Source: Oceanicella actignis (GTDB lineage: Bacteria; Pseudomonadota; Alphaproteobacteria; Rhodobacterales; Rhodobacteraceae). From it: a stretch of DNA of 64,000 bases. The stretch covers positions 124,001 to 188,000 of the forward strand of contig NZ_VNHJ01000002.1 in assembly GCF_008124525.1 (NCBI RefSeq), written 5' to 3'. Position 1 is the stretch's first letter. The number at the start of each line of letters is the position of its first letter. The translations under genes were made by a program, and so were the position numbers. Below, one piece after another: positions 19,790 to 30,755 of this stretch. Under the pieces are notes generated by a model that had not been told where the DNA came from, ran no database searches, and worked only from the letters and a program-made list of their open reading frames with translations.

Positions 19790-21322
19790 TCAAAGATCCA
19801 TCAGCAGGCGGCGCGGATCCTCGAGCGCCTCCTTCACGCGCACGAGGAAGGTGACCGCCCCCTTGCCGTCGACGATGCGGTGATCGTAGCTGAGCGCCAG
19901 ATACATCATCGGGCGGATGACCACCTGGCCGTTCACGGCCACGGGGCGGTCCTGGATCTTGTGCATGCCCAGAATGCCCGACTGCGGCGGGTTGAGGATG
20001 GGCGAGGACATGAGCGAGCCGTAGACCCCGCCGTTCGAGATGGTGAAGGTGCCGCCCTGCATCTCGGCCATCGACAGCTTGCCGTCGCGCGCGCGCCGGC
20101 CCAGCTCGGCGATCTTCTTCTCGATCTGCGCGAAGCTCAGCTGGTCGGCGTCGCGCACCACCGGCACCACAAGGCCGGTGGGCGTGCCCACCGCGACGCC
20201 CATGTGGTAGTAGTTCTTGTAGACGATGTCCTGGCCGTCGATCTCGGCATTGACCTCGGGCACTTCCTTGAGCGCGTGCACGCACGCCTTCACGAAGAAG
20301 GACATGAAGCCCAGCTTGACGCCGTGCTTCTTCTCGAACTGGTCCTTGTAGGCGTTGCGCAGCTCCATGATCGCCGACATGTCCGCCTCGTTGTAGGTGG
20401 TCAGCATGGCGGCGGTGTTCTGGGCGTCCTTGAGGCGGCGCGCGATGGTCTGGCGCAGGCGCGTCATGCGCACGCGCTCTTCGCGCGCGGCGTCCGAGGC
20501 CGCCACGGGCGGGCGCGGCGCGGCCGAGGGCGCGGGGGCCTGGGCCGGCGCGGCGGCCGCGGCGGCGATGGCGCGCTGCACGTCCTCCTTCATCACGCGG
20601 CCGTCGCGGCCGGAGCCCTGAACCTGATCGCGGGTCAGGCCGGCCTCGGCCATCAGCTTCCTGGCCGAGGGCGCGTCCTCGACATCCTTCGCGCCCGACG
20701 CGGCGGCCTGCGCGGCGGACGCCTCGGCCTGCGCGGCGGGCGCCGGGGCCGCGGCGGCGCCCTCGCCGGCGGCGATCACGGCCAGTTTGCCGCCCGCGGC
20801 GACGGTCGCGCCTTCGGGGGCCAGGATCTCGGCCAGAACGCCCGAGGCGGGGGCCGGAACCTCGACCGACACCTTGTCGGTCTCGAGCTCGCACAGGATC
20901 TCGTCGGCGCTCACGGCCTCGCCCTGCTTCTTGAACCAGGTCGCGACGGTGGCCTCGGTCACGCTTTCGCCCAGCGCGGGAACCATCACGTCAACCATGC
21001 GCGCATCCTCCTTGGCGGCGGGCTCGGGGGCGGATTTCGCTGCGGCCGCGGGGGCCGGCGCCGCAGGCTTGGCGGCCGCGCCCGCGGCCTCGTCGACGAC
21101 GGCGAGCAGGGCGTCCACGCCCACGGTGTCGCCTTCCTTCGCCACGATCTCGGCGAGCACGCCCGAGGCGGGCGAGGGCACCTCGACCGTCACCTTGTCG
21201 GTTTCCAGCTCGCACAGCATCTCGTCGGCCTCGACGCGGTCGCCCGGCTTCTTGAACCAGGTCGCGACGGTGGCCTCGGTGACGGATTCGCCCAGAGTGG
21301 GAACCCTGACCTCTACGCTCAT
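19790..21322 (-). CDS. odhB: Dihydrolipoyllysine-residue succinyltransferase (E2 of 2-oxoglutarate dehydrogenase)
   Basis: A 510-residue E2 with two N-terminal lipoyl domains (residues about 1-77 and 107-183), each with the lipoylation site ELETDKV, joined by Ala/Pro-rich linkers. An E3-binding domain follows ([32 protein letters not shown]) and then the acyltransferase core ending [16 protein letters not shown], where His and Asp are catalytic. E. coli SucB has one lipoyl domain; two is common in this group of alphaproteobacteria. The start is ATG at 21320-21322 ([12 protein letters not shown]); the longer open frame is sucA read out of frame. Confidence 0.95.
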   Translation of the reverse strand: MSVEVRVPTLGESVTEATVATWFKKPGDRVEADEMLCELETDKVTVEVPSPASGVLAEIVAKEGDTVGVDALLAVVDEAAGAAAKPAAPAPAAAAKSAPEPAAKEDARMVDVMVPALGESVTEATVATWFKKQGEAVSADEILCELETDKVSVEVPAPASGVLAEILAPEGATVAAGGKLAVIAAGEGAAAAPAPAAQAEASAAQAAASGAKDVEDAPSARKLMAEAGLTRDQVQGSGRDGRVMKEDVQRAIAAAAAAPAQAPAPSAAPRPPVAASDAAREERVRMTRLRQTIARRLKDAQNTAAMLTTYNEADMSAIMELRNAYKDQFEKKHGVKLGFMSFFVKACVHALKEVPEVNAEIDGQDIVYKNYYHMGVAVGTPTGLVVPVVRDADQLSFAQIEKKIAELGRRARDGKLSMAEMQGGTFTISNGGVYGSLMSSPILNPPQSGILGMHKIQDRPVAVNGQVVIRPMMYLALSYDHRIVDGKGAVTFLVRVKEALEDPRRLLMDL

Positions 21323-21336
21323 TTGTCCAGCTCCTC

Positions 21337-24285
21337 TCAGGCCAGCGCGTCGTTGACGAGCGCTTCCTGCTCTTGCTTGTGTTTCGTGGCGAGGCCCGTC
21401 GCCGGCGAGGCCGACGCCGCGCGGCCCGCATAGCTCGGGCGGGCGTGACGGGCCTCGATGCGGCCCAGCACCCATTCGATGTTCGGCTCGACGAAGAACC
21501 AGCCGCCCTGGTTCTTGGGCTCTTCCTGGCACCACACGATCTCGGCGTTCTTGAAGCGCGACAGCTCCTTGGTCATCGAGATGGCGGGGAAGGGATAGAA
21601 CTGCTCGAGCCGCAGCAGATACACGTCCTCGAGCCCGCGCTCGTCGCGCGCCTCGAGCAGGTCGTAATAGACCTTGCCCGAGCAGATCACGACCTTGCGG
21701 ATCTTCTCGTCGGGCGCGAGCTTGAGCTCCGAGCGGCCCAGCTCGGCGTCGTCGGGCAGGACGCGGTGGAAGGACGAGCCCTCGGCCATGTCGGCCAGCG
21801 ACGAGACGCAGCGGCGGTGACGCAGCAGCGACTTGGGCGTCATCAGCACCAGCGGCTTGCGGAAGGTGCGGTGCAGCTGACGGCGCAGGATGTGGAAGTA
21901 GTTCGCCGGCGTGGTGCAGTTGGCGACGATCCAGTTGTCTTCGGCCGACAGCTGCAGGAAGCGCTCGAGCCGGGCCGAGGAATGCTCGGGGCCCTGACCC
22001 TCGTAGCCGTGGGGCAGCAGCATGACCAGGCCCGACATGCGCAGCCACTTGCGCTCGCCCGAGCTGATGAACTGGTCGATCATGATCTGCGCGCCGTTGG
22101 CGAAGTCGCCGAACTGCGCCTCCCAGGCCACCAGCGCGCGCGGCTCGGCCAGCGAGTAGCCGTATTCGTAGCCCAGCACCGCGTATTCGGACAGCATCGA
22201 GTCCACGACCTCGAACTGCGCCTGGTCGGGGCGGATGTGGTTGAGCGGATACCAGCGCTCTTCCGTTTCCTGGTCGATGATGGCCGAGTGGCGCTGCGAG
22301 AAGGTGCCGCGGGTGCTGTCCTGACCGGACAGGCGCACGGGGAAGCCCTCGAGCAGAAGCGTGCCGAAGGCCAGCGCCTCGGCGGTGGCCCAGTCCACGC
22401 CCTCGCCCGTCTCGATCATCTCGCGCTTGCTTTCGAGCAGGCGCACGATGGTTCGGTGCGGGTGGAAGTTCTCGGGCAGGCGGGTCAGCGCCATGCCCAC
22501 TTCCTTGAGCGTCTCGAGCGGCACGGCCGTCTCGCCGCGCTGATACTCGCCCGCGCCGGGGCCCATGCCGCTCCAGCGGCCGTCAAGCCAGTCGGCCTTG
22601 TTGGGCTTGTAGGATTTCGCGGCTTCGAACTCGTCGTTCAGAAGGGCCTGGAAACGCGCCTTCTCGTCCTCGATCTCGCCCTCGGGGATCAGGCCGTCGC
22701 GCACCAGGCGCTCGGTGTAGAGCTGCAGCGTGGTCTTGTGCTGCTTGATGCGCTTGTACATCAGCGGCTGGGTGAACATGGGCTCGTCGCCCTCGTTGTG
22801 CCCGAAGCGCCGGTAGCACCACATGTCGATGACCACGTCCTTGCCGAATTTCTGGCGGAACTCGGTCGCGACCTTGGCGGCATGGACCACGGCCTCGGGG
22901 TCGTCGCCGTTGACGTGGAAGATCGGCGCCTCGACCATCAGCGCGATGTCGGTCGGGTAGGGCGACGAGCGCGAGTTGTGCGGCGCCGTGGTGAAGCCGA
23001 TCTGGTTGTTGACCACGATGTGGATGGTGCCGCCCGTGCGGTGCCCCCTGAGCCCCGACAGGCCGAAGCACTCGGCCACCACGCCCTGCCCGGCGAAGGC
23101 CGCGTCGCCATGCAGCAGCACCGGCAGCACCTGCTTGCGCTCGACGTCGCCCAGCTGCGCCTGCTTGGCGCGCACCTTGCCCAGAACGACGGGGTTCACC
23201 GCCTCGAGATGCGAGGGGTTGGCGGTCAGCGACAGGTGCACCTTGTTGCCGTCGAACTCGCGGTCCGACGAGGCGCCGAGATGGTATTTCACGTCGCCCG
23301 AGCCGTCGACGTCGTCGGGCTTGAAGCTGCCGCCCTGGAATTCGTGGAAGATGGCGCGGTAGGGCTTGCCCATCACGTTGGCCAGCACCGACAGGCGGCC
23401 GCGATGGGGCATGCCGATGACGATTTCCTTCACGCCCAGCGCGCCGCCGCGCTTGATGATCTGCTCCATCGCGGGGACCAGCGACTCGCCGCCGTCAAGG
23501 CCGAAGCGCTTGGTGCCGGTGTATTTGACGTGCAGGAACTTCTCGAAGCCCTCGGCCTCGACCAGCTTCTGGAGGATGGCCTTGCGCCCCTCCTTGGTGA
23601 AGACGATCTCCTTGCCCAGCCCCTCGATCCGCTCCTTGAGCCAGGCGGCCTCTTCGGGGTTCGAGATGTGCATGAACTGCAGCGCGAAGGTGCCGCAATA
23701 GGTGCGCTGGACGATGGCCAGGATCTCGCGCAGCGTGGCGGTTTCCAGCCCCAGCACGTTGTCGATGAAGATCGGCCGGTCCATGTCGGCTTCGTCGAAG
23801 CCGTAGGTGCGCGGGTCCAGCTCGGGATGCGGTTCGACGCGGCGCAGGCCCAGCGGGTCCAGATCGGCGATCAGATGGCCGCGGATGCGGTAGGCGCGGA
23901 TCAGCATCAGCGCGCGGATCGAATCGAGCACCGCCTGGCGCGTCTGCGCGTCGGTCAGGCTGGCGCCCTTTTCCTGCGCCTTGGCCTGGAGCTTCTCGGT
24001 CAGCTTCGCGGGGGTCTTCTCCTCGCCCCACTCGCCGGTCAGGGCGGCGGTCACCTCGTCATGCGGGACGGGCGGCCAGTCGGCGCGCTGCCACGAGGGG
24101 CCGCGGGCTTCGCGCGTCACCTGATCGGGGGCGTCGCCGAGCGCCTTGAAGAAGCTGCGCCAGCTTTCGTCCACCGCGTTGGGATCCTGCGCGTAGCGGG
24201 CGTAGAGCTGCTCGACGAAAGCGGCGTTGTGGCCCTGCAGGAATGAAGTCGAATGGAAGACCTTGTTGGGGCTCTGGTCGGTCAT
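21337..24285 (-). CDS. sucA: 2-Oxoglutarate dehydrogenase E1 component
   Basis: A 982-residue thiamine-diphosphate enzyme that decarboxylates 2-oxoglutarate and transfers the succinyl group to OdhB. It opens with the conserved E1o N-terminus ([21 protein letters not shown]), has the active-site [15 protein letters not shown], the ThDP-binding [14 protein letters not shown] with its NNQIGFTT, and the pyrimidine-domain sequence [15 protein letters not shown]. The length is normal. It follows sucD by 154 bases that include a stem-loop, and precedes odhB by 14 bases. Confidence 0.97.
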   Translation of the reverse strand: MTDQSPNKVFHSTSFLQGHNAAFVEQLYARYAQDPNAVDESWRSFFKALGDAPDQVTREARGPSWQRADWPPVPHDEVTAALTGEWGEEKTPAKLTEKLQAKAQEKGASLTDAQTRQAVLDSIRALMLIRAYRIRGHLIADLDPLGLRRVEPHPELDPRTYGFDEADMDRPIFIDNVLGLETATLREILAIVQRTYCGTFALQFMHISNPEEAAWLKERIEGLGKEIVFTKEGRKAILQKLVEAEGFEKFLHVKYTGTKRFGLDGGESLVPAMEQIIKRGGALGVKEIVIGMPHRGRLSVLANVMGKPYRAIFHEFQGGSFKPDDVDGSGDVKYHLGASSDREFDGNKVHLSLTANPSHLEAVNPVVLGKVRAKQAQLGDVERKQVLPVLLHGDAAFAGQGVVAECFGLSGLRGHRTGGTIHIVVNNQIGFTTAPHNSRSSPYPTDIALMVEAPIFHVNGDDPEAVVHAAKVATEFRQKFGKDVVIDMWCYRRFGHNEGDEPMFTQPLMYKRIKQHKTTLQLYTERLVRDGLIPEGEIEDEKARFQALLNDEFEAAKSYKPNKADWLDGRWSGMGPGAGEYQRGETAVPLETLKEVGMALTRLPENFHPHRTIVRLLESKREMIETGEGVDWATAEALAFGTLLLEGFPVRLSGQDSTRGTFSQRHSAIIDQETEERWYPLNHIRPDQAQFEVVDSMLSEYAVLGYEYGYSLAEPRALVAWEAQFGDFANGAQIMIDQFISSGERKWLRMSGLVMLLPHGYEGQGPEHSSARLERFLQLSAEDNWIVANCTTPANYFHILRRQLHRTFRKPLVLMTPKSLLRHRRCVSSLADMAEGSSFHRVLPDDAELGRSELKLAPDEKIRKVVICSGKVYYDLLEARDERGLEDVYLLRLEQFYPFPAISMTKELSRFKNAEIVWCQEEPKNQGGWFFVEPNIEWVLGRIEARHARPSYAGRAASASPATGLATKHKQEQEALVNDALA

Positions 24286-24400
24286 GTTCCGCTGCGCGAA
24301 GACGCCTTGAGCGTTCGCTCCCTGGCTGATGCCCGGCGGGCCGTCCCGCCCGGCGCTGTCCGGATCACCCCTTGCCGGGGGCGCTCCGGCCGATTGCGAA

Positions 24401-24425
24401 GCGCGGCCCCTTTGTGGGGCCGCGC
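24401..24425 (-). terminator. Stem-loop between sucD and sucA
   Basis: A perfect 10-bp stem (GCGCGGCCCC with GGGGCCGCGC) and 5-base loop lie 15 bases after the sucD stop. It could terminate or attenuate the sucCD transcript before sucAB-lpd, or act as a processing site. No T-tract follows. Confidence 0.6.
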
Positions 24426-24439
24426 CGGTTTCTGCAAGG

Positions 24440-25323
24440 TTAGCGGCCCATCGCCTTGAGGACCGCCTCGCCCAGCCCGGCGGGGCTGTCGGCGACGACG
24501 AAGCCGGCCGACTTCATCGCCTCGATCTTGTCCTCGGCGCCGCCCTTGCCGCCGGCGATGATGGCGCCGGCATGGCCCATGCGCCGGCCCGGAGGGGCCG
24601 TGCGCCCGGCGATGAAGCCGGCGATGGGCTTGGCGCGGCCGCGCTTGCGCTCGTCGGCAATGAACTGGGCCGCCTGCTCTTCGGCCGAGCCGCCAATCTC
24701 GCCGATCATGATGATGGCCTCGGTCTCGTCGTCGGCCAGGAACCACTCGAGCACGTCGATATGTTCGGTCCCCTTGATCGGGTCGCCGCCGATGCCCACG
24801 CAGGTGGACTGGCCAAGGCCGACGTCGGTGGTCTGCTTGACCGCCTCGTAGGTCAGCGTGCCCGAGCGCGACACCACGCCCACCTTGCCGCGCTTGTGGA
24901 TATGGCCGGGCATGATGCCGATCTTGCACGCGTCTGGGGTGATGACGCCTGGGCAGTTCGGGCCGATCAGCGTCGATTTCGAGCCCTGCAGCGCCCGCTT
25001 GACCTTCATCATGTCCAGCACCGGGATGCCCTCGGTGATGCACACGATCAGCCGCATCTCGGCGTCGATCGCCTCGAGGATCGCGTCGGCCGCGAAGGGC
25101 GGCGGAACGTAGATGGCGGTGGCGTCGGCGCCGGTGGCGGCCACGGCCTCGGCCACCGTGTCGAAGACCGGCAGGCCGATATGGGTGCTGCCGCCCTTGC
25201 CCGGCGTCACGCCGCCGACCATCTTCGTGCCGTAGGCGATCGCCTGCTCGGTGTGGAAGGTGCCCTGCGCGCCGGTCAGGCCCTGGCAGATCACCTTGGT
25301 GTTCTCATCGACGAGGACGGCCA

Positions 25324-25324
<1 letters not shown>
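24440..25324 (-). CDS. sucD: Succinyl-CoA synthetase alpha subunit
   Basis: A 294-residue subunit carrying the CoA-binding Rossmann domain and the phosphohistidine. Motifs: [49 protein letters not shown], and the phosphorylated His in [13 protein letters not shown]-type sequence (here [14 protein letters not shown]). It forms GTP or ATP from succinyl-CoA with SucC. Its ATG overlaps the sucC stop by one base (TGATG). Confidence 0.97.
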
Positions 25325-26532
<1,208 letters not shown>

Positions 26533-26648
26533 GTCCTGGACGTCCTCCGAGGCGTTCCGACAGGCCGGCCGAGTTGCCGCCGCCTGCGACCCGGAGGGGC
26601 GCGCGCGGCGTCGGCGCCGGGTGCGCGCGGGCGCGGCCGACCGACGCC

Positions 26649-26677
26649 TTGTATCCAGTTTCCGCCCCGCGACGCAA
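26649..26677 (-). promoter_or_regulatory. Putative sucC promoter
   Basis: On the minus strand TTGCGT, a 17-base spacer and ATACAA (or GATACA with 16) predict a start near 26642 and a leader of about 110 nt. The paired palindromes at 26710-26746 would then be centred near -75 and -96. Confidence 0.4.
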
Positions 26678-26709
26678 CGACGCCTTGGCGCGAAGGCCGG
26701 AAAAGCGGC

Positions 26710-26746
26710 TTTTGTGATCACGCGAAAAAGCGGCGTGATCACAAAA
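26710..26746. promoter_or_regulatory. Paired GTGATCAC operators (inverted repeat) upstream of sucC
   Basis: TTTTGTGATCACGC at 26710-26723 and its exact reverse complement at 26733-26746 flank a 9-base spacer. Each arm itself contains the 8-bp palindrome GTGATCAC, and the two palindrome centres are 21 bp apart, two turns of B-DNA. This looks like two adjacent sites for a dimeric regulator bound on one face. It lies between divergent sucC (178 bases away) and the EamA gene (79 bases away). The regulator is not identified. Confidence 0.65.
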
Positions 26747-26824
26747 CGGCGCGCATCGGCGCGGCAAGCGCCCGCGGCGCGAATCAGGGCTGGCGCGCCG
26801 GTGCGGGAATGATACACAGCGGAC

Positions 26825-27757
26825 ATGAGCAGCGCGCCCTCCACCCCAACCCCCGCCGCCTCCGCCGCACGCCGCTTCGACGCCGTGGCGCTGGCCATGG
26901 GGCTGGCCTTCGCGCTGATGTGGTCCAGCGCCTTCACCTCGGCCAAGTTCGTGGTCGCCGACGCGCCGCCCTTCATGGCGCTGTCGGCGCGCTTCCTCAT
27001 CTCGGGGGCGCTGGCCTGCGCGCTTGCGGCGCTGATGGGGCAGCGCATGGACCTGACGCGCCGGCAATGGCTGCTGGTGGGCGTGTTCGGCGTTTGCCAG
27101 AACAGCCTTTACCTGGGGCTGAACTTCTACGCCATGACATGGGTGGATGCGGGGCTGGCGGCGGTGATCGCCAGCCTGATGCCGCTGATGGTGGCGCTGG
27201 CCGGCTGGCTGTTCCTGGGCGAGAGGCTGCGCCCGGCGGGGGCGCTGGGGCTGGCGCTGGGCGTGGCGGGGGTGGCGCTGGTCATGGGCGCGCGCGCCTC
27301 GGGCGCGGCCGACCTGGCGGGCGCGGCGCTGTGCCTGGCGGCCGCGGCGGCGCTGGCGGCGGCGACGCTGCTGGTGCGGGGCGTGTCGCCGGGCAACCGG
27401 GTGCTGATGATCGTCGGCCTGCAGATGCTGGCGGGCGCGGCGACGCTGGCGCCGGTCGCGCTGGCGTTCGAAAGCGCGGCGGATCTGCGCCTGACCGCGC
27501 CGATGCTGGCGGCCTTCGCCTACACGACGCTGGTCCCGGGCGTTCTGGCGACGGTGGTCTGGTTCCTGCTGGTCAAGCGCATCGGTCCGGTCGGGGCGGC
27601 GAGCTTTCACTTCCTGAACCCGGGCCTGGGCGTGCTCATCGCCGCGGTCATGCTGGCCGAGCCGCTGAGCTGGCGCGACGCGCTGGGCGTGGCGGTGGCG
27701 GGGGCGGGCATCTTGCTGACGCAGACGGCGCGGCGCGCGCCGCGGGCGGCGGCATGA
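26825..27757 (+). CDS. EamA/DMT-family transporter
   Basis: A 310-residue membrane protein with two EamA repeats and about ten helices. The first repeat starts [18 protein letters not shown] and includes [17 protein letters not shown] and a [10 protein letters not shown] end; the second contains [36 protein letters not shown] and [21 protein letters not shown]. The family exports amino acids or other metabolites, but the substrate cannot be told. The stop overlaps the start of the DUF1643 gene (ATGA). Confidence 0.9.
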   Translation: MSSAPSTPTPAASAARRFDAVALAMGLAFALMWSSAFTSAKFVVADAPPFMALSARFLISGALACALAALMGQRMDLTRRQWLLVGVFGVCQNSLYLGLNFYAMTWVDAGLAAVIASLMPLMVALAGWLFLGERLRPAGALGLALGVAGVALVMGARASGAADLAGAALCLAAAAALAAATLLVRGVSPGNRVLMIVGLQMLAGAATLAPVALAFESAADLRLTAPMLAAFAYTTLVPGVLATVVWFLLVKRIGPVGAASFHFLNPGLGVLIAAVMLAEPLSWRDALGVAVAGAGILLTQTARRAPRAAA

Positions 27758-28299
27758 GCGCGCATCGCCGCCACGATCCGGGCGGCAAGGTGCGGCTGCG
27801 CCTTGCGGGCGACGTGACGGGCGAGGCGGTGTTCTCGCCCTGCGGGCGCTATCGCCCCCTGCTGACGCGCGAGTATCCCGACGGCGCGGGCACGGCGCTG
27901 TGGATCGGCATGAACCCCTCGACCGCCGAGGCCGACGTCGACGACCCCACCGTGCGGCGCGAGTCGGACTACTCGCGCGCATGGGGCTTTCGCCGCTTCG
28001 TGAAGACGAACGTGATGGACTGGCGCGCCACGCGGCCGGCCGATCTGCTGGCCGAGGGCGTGGCGCCGCGCAGCCCCGTCAATCTGGACGTGATCCGCGA
28101 GCAGGCGGCGCAGGCCGATCTGATCATGCTGGCCTTCGGCGCGCTGCACCCGCGCCTGCGCCATTACGGGCGCGAGACCGTCGAGGCGCTGCGCGCCGAC
28201 GGGCGCGCGCTGTTCTGCCTGGGCCTGACCAGGGACGGCGCGCCGCGCCACCCGCTTTACATGCGCAAGGACCTGCGGCCGATCCCCTTCCCCGGCTGA
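27754..28299 (+). CDS. DUF1643 domain protein
   Basis: A 181-residue soluble protein with the DUF1643 hallmarks CGRYRPLLTREYP, ALWIGMNPSTAEADVDDPTVRR, WGFRRFVKTNVMDWRATRP and GLTRDGAPRHPLYM. The molecular function of this family is not established; it is often linked to restriction or defence neighbourhoods, but none is seen here. It is translationally coupled to the EamA transporter by a four-base overlap and converges with maeB. Confidence 0.85.
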   Translation: MSAHRRHDPGGKVRLRLAGDVTGEAVFSPCGRYRPLLTREYPDGAGTALWIGMNPSTAEADVDDPTVRRESDYSRAWGFRRFVKTNVMDWRATRPADLLAEGVAPRSPVNLDVIREQAAQADLIMLAFGALHPRLRHYGRETVEALRADGRALFCLGLTRDGAPRHPLYMRKDLRPIPFPG

Positions 28300-28344
28300 G
28301 GCCGCGGCGCGCATGCGCGGGAGCGGGCGGCGCGGGGCGGGCGC

Positions 28345-30603
28345 TCAGCCCACCTCGCAGGCCGCCATCACCGCCATGTTGAGCACGTCCGACACCGTCG
28401 CCGTGGTCGAGCACAGCTTCACCTGGCGGTCGATCCCCGTCAGGAGCGGGCCGATCACCGTGGCGCCGCCAAGCTCCTGCAGCATCTTGACCGTGATCGA
28501 CGCCGAATGGCGCGCGGGCATGACCAGGATGTTGGCCGGGCCGCTCAGCCGGCAGAAGGGGTATTGCGCCATGACCTGCGCGTTGAGCGCCACGTCGGCG
28601 GTCATCTCGCCGTCATGCTCGAAATCCACGCCGCGCGCGTCAAGAACCTTGGGCGCCTCGGCCATCTTGGTCGCGCGTTCCGACACCGGATAGCCGAAGG
28701 TCGAGAAGCTGAGGAACGCCACGCGCGGCTCCAGCCCCAGATGGCGGGCCGTGCGCGCGGCCGCCTCGGCGATGTCGGCAAGATCCTCGGCGTCGGGCCA
28801 TTCATGCACCAGCGTGTCGGCGATCAGGACCATGCGGCCCTTGATGATCGCGGCGGTGACGCCGACCACGCCCGATTTGGGCTGCACGTCGAAGACGTGG
28901 CCGATCAGGTCCAGCGCATGGGCCGATTTGCGCGTCGCGCCGGTGACCATGCCGTCGACCTGCCCGTGCGCGGTCATCAGCGCCGCGAAGACGTGCCGGT
29001 CGCGCGAGGCCAGGCGGTGGCAGTCGCGCGCGTCGAAGCCCTTGCGCTGAAGCCGGCGGTAGAGGAAGTCCTCGTAGCGGGCGAGATGGGGCGTGTTGGC
29101 GGCGTTGGCGATCTCGAGCTCGTCGAACGCCTCGGGCATGCCGGCGGATTCGAGAATGGCGCGCACCTGCTCTTCGCGGCCGACGACGACAGGCTTGCCC
29201 AGCCCGGCGCGGCCGAAGGCGACGGCGGCGCGCACCACGCGCTCGTCGTCGCCCTCGGCGAAGCAGATGCGGGCCTGGCGCGCGCGCGCGCGGGCGAACA
29301 GCGCCTGCAGGATCGAGGCGGTGGGGTCCATGCGCGCCTTGAGCGACAGCTCGTAGGCGTCCCAGTCCTCGATCGGGCGGCGGGCGGCGCCGCTTTCCAT
29401 GCCCGCGCGCGCCACGGCCATGGGCACGACATGGATCAGCCGCGGATCGAACGGGGTGGGGATGATGTAGTCGGGCCCGAAGCTGAGCTTCTGCCCGTAG
29501 GCCAGGGCGACCTCGTCGGGCACGTCGTGGCGCGCCAGATCGGCCAGGGCGTGCGCGGCGGCCAGCTTCATCTCTTCGTTGATCGAGCGGGCGTGGATGT
29601 CGAGCGCCCCGCGGAACAGATAGGGAAAGCCGAGGACGTTGTTGATCTGGTTCGGATAGTCCGAGCGCCCCGTGGCGACGATGGCGTCGGCGCGCACGGC
29701 GCGGGCCTCTTCGGGGGTGATCTCGGGGTCGGGATTGGCCATGGCGAAGATGACCGGGTTCGGCGCCATGGCGCGCAGCATCTCGGCGGTCACGGCTCCC
29801 TTGGCGGACACGCCCAGGAACACGTCCGCGCCGCGCATGGCGTCCTCGAGCGTGCGGTCGGCGGTGTCGGCCGCATGGGCGGCCTTCCACTGGTTCATGC
29901 CCTGCTCGCGGCCGCGATATATGACCCCGCGCGTGTCGCACAGGATGCAGTTGTCGTGCCGGGCGCCCAGCGCCTTGACCAGCTCGATGCAGGCGATGCC
30001 GGCCGCCCCGGCGCCGTTGACCACGATCTTGCAGTCCTCGATGCGCTTGCCCGTCAGGTGCAGGGCGTTGATCAGGCCGGCGACGCAGATCACCGCCGTG
30101 CCGTGCTGGTCGTCGTGAAAGACGGGGATGTCGAGCTCGTCCTTCAGGCGCTGCTCGATGATGAAGCACTCGGGCGCCTTGATGTCCTCGAGGTTGATGC
30201 CCCCGAAGCTGGGCGCCAGCAGCCGCACCGCGTCGCAGAAGGCGTCGGGGTCTTCGGTGGCCAGTTCGAGGTCGATGGCGTCGACGTCCGCGAAGCGCTT
30301 GAACAGCGCGGCCTTGCCCTCCATCACCGGCTTGGCGGCCAGCGCGCCCAGATTGCCCATGCCCAGGATGGCCGTGCCGTTGGTGATGACGGCGACCATG
30401 TTCCCGCGCGAGGTGTATTCGTAGCTGGCCATCGGGTCGGCCGCGATGGCGCGCACCGGCGCCGCGACTCCGGGCGAGTAGGCCAGCGACAGGTCGCGCT
30501 GCGTGGCCATGGGAACGGACGCCGACACCTGCAGCTTGCCGGGGCGGGGAAGGCGGTGGAAGGCCAGGGCTTCCTTGTCGAGCTGCGCGTTGCGGTCGGT
30601 CAT
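28345..30603 (-). CDS. maeB: NADP-dependent malic enzyme with C-terminal phosphotransacetylase-like domain
   Basis: A 752-residue MaeB. Residues about 1-430 are the malic enzyme, with SLAYSPGVAAPVRAI, IFHDDQHGTAVI-type FHDDQHGTAVICVAGLINAL, the NADP motif VNGAGAAGIACIELVKALG and MANPDPEITPEEA. The rest is a Pta-like domain (DGMVTGATRKSAHALDL, ANILVMPARHSASITVKML) that in the family is regulatory, not catalytic. It converts malate to pyruvate and CO2 with NADPH formation, linking the TCA cycle to gluconeogenesis and acetyl-CoA supply. Confidence 0.96.
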   Translation of the reverse strand: MTDRNAQLDKEALAFHRLPRPGKLQVSASVPMATQRDLSLAYSPGVAAPVRAIAADPMASYEYTSRGNMVAVITNGTAILGMGNLGALAAKPVMEGKAALFKRFADVDAIDLELATEDPDAFCDAVRLLAPSFGGINLEDIKAPECFIIEQRLKDELDIPVFHDDQHGTAVICVAGLINALHLTGKRIEDCKIVVNGAGAAGIACIELVKALGARHDNCILCDTRGVIYRGREQGMNQWKAAHAADTADRTLEDAMRGADVFLGVSAKGAVTAEMLRAMAPNPVIFAMANPDPEITPEEARAVRADAIVATGRSDYPNQINNVLGFPYLFRGALDIHARSINEEMKLAAAHALADLARHDVPDEVALAYGQKLSFGPDYIIPTPFDPRLIHVVPMAVARAGMESGAARRPIEDWDAYELSLKARMDPTASILQALFARARARQARICFAEGDDERVVRAAVAFGRAGLGKPVVVGREEQVRAILESAGMPEAFDELEIANAANTPHLARYEDFLYRRLQRKGFDARDCHRLASRDRHVFAALMTAHGQVDGMVTGATRKSAHALDLIGHVFDVQPKSGVVGVTAAIIKGRMVLIADTLVHEWPDAEDLADIAEAAARTARHLGLEPRVAFLSFSTFGYPVSERATKMAEAPKVLDARGVDFEHDGEMTADVALNAQVMAQYPFCRLSGPANILVMPARHSASITVKMLQELGGATVIGPLLTGIDRQVKLCSTTATVSDVLNMAVMAACEVG

Positions 30604-30650
30604 CTGGGCTCCGTTGGTAATTTTATTGCGCGACGGTCGCGGTTTTTGTT

Positions 30651-30679
30651 CGTTTATCGCGCCGCGCAGGCGGCCGCAA
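30651..30679 (-). promoter_or_regulatory. Putative maeB promoter
   Basis: On the minus strand TTGCGG, 17 bases and TAAACG lie 48 bases upstream of the maeB ATG, in an A/T-rich patch unusual for this window. Candidate only. Confidence 0.35.
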
Positions 30680-30755
30680 GCGCAGTTTTCGCGCCGGTTC
30701 CGTCGCGCCGCGCGCCATGCTATCCGCCCTTGGGGATCCGACGGACGGACAGGAC

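Noticed and set aside
18323-21433. Plus-strand frame of over 1000 codons opposite lpd and odhB
   Set aside because: Its Gly/Arg/Leu/His-rich sequence mirrors the reverse strand of lpd and odhB; no start signal or family motif.
27754-28299. DUF1643 protein as part of a defence island
   Set aside because: Neighbours are an EamA transporter and malic enzyme; no restriction, toxin or other defence gene is nearby.
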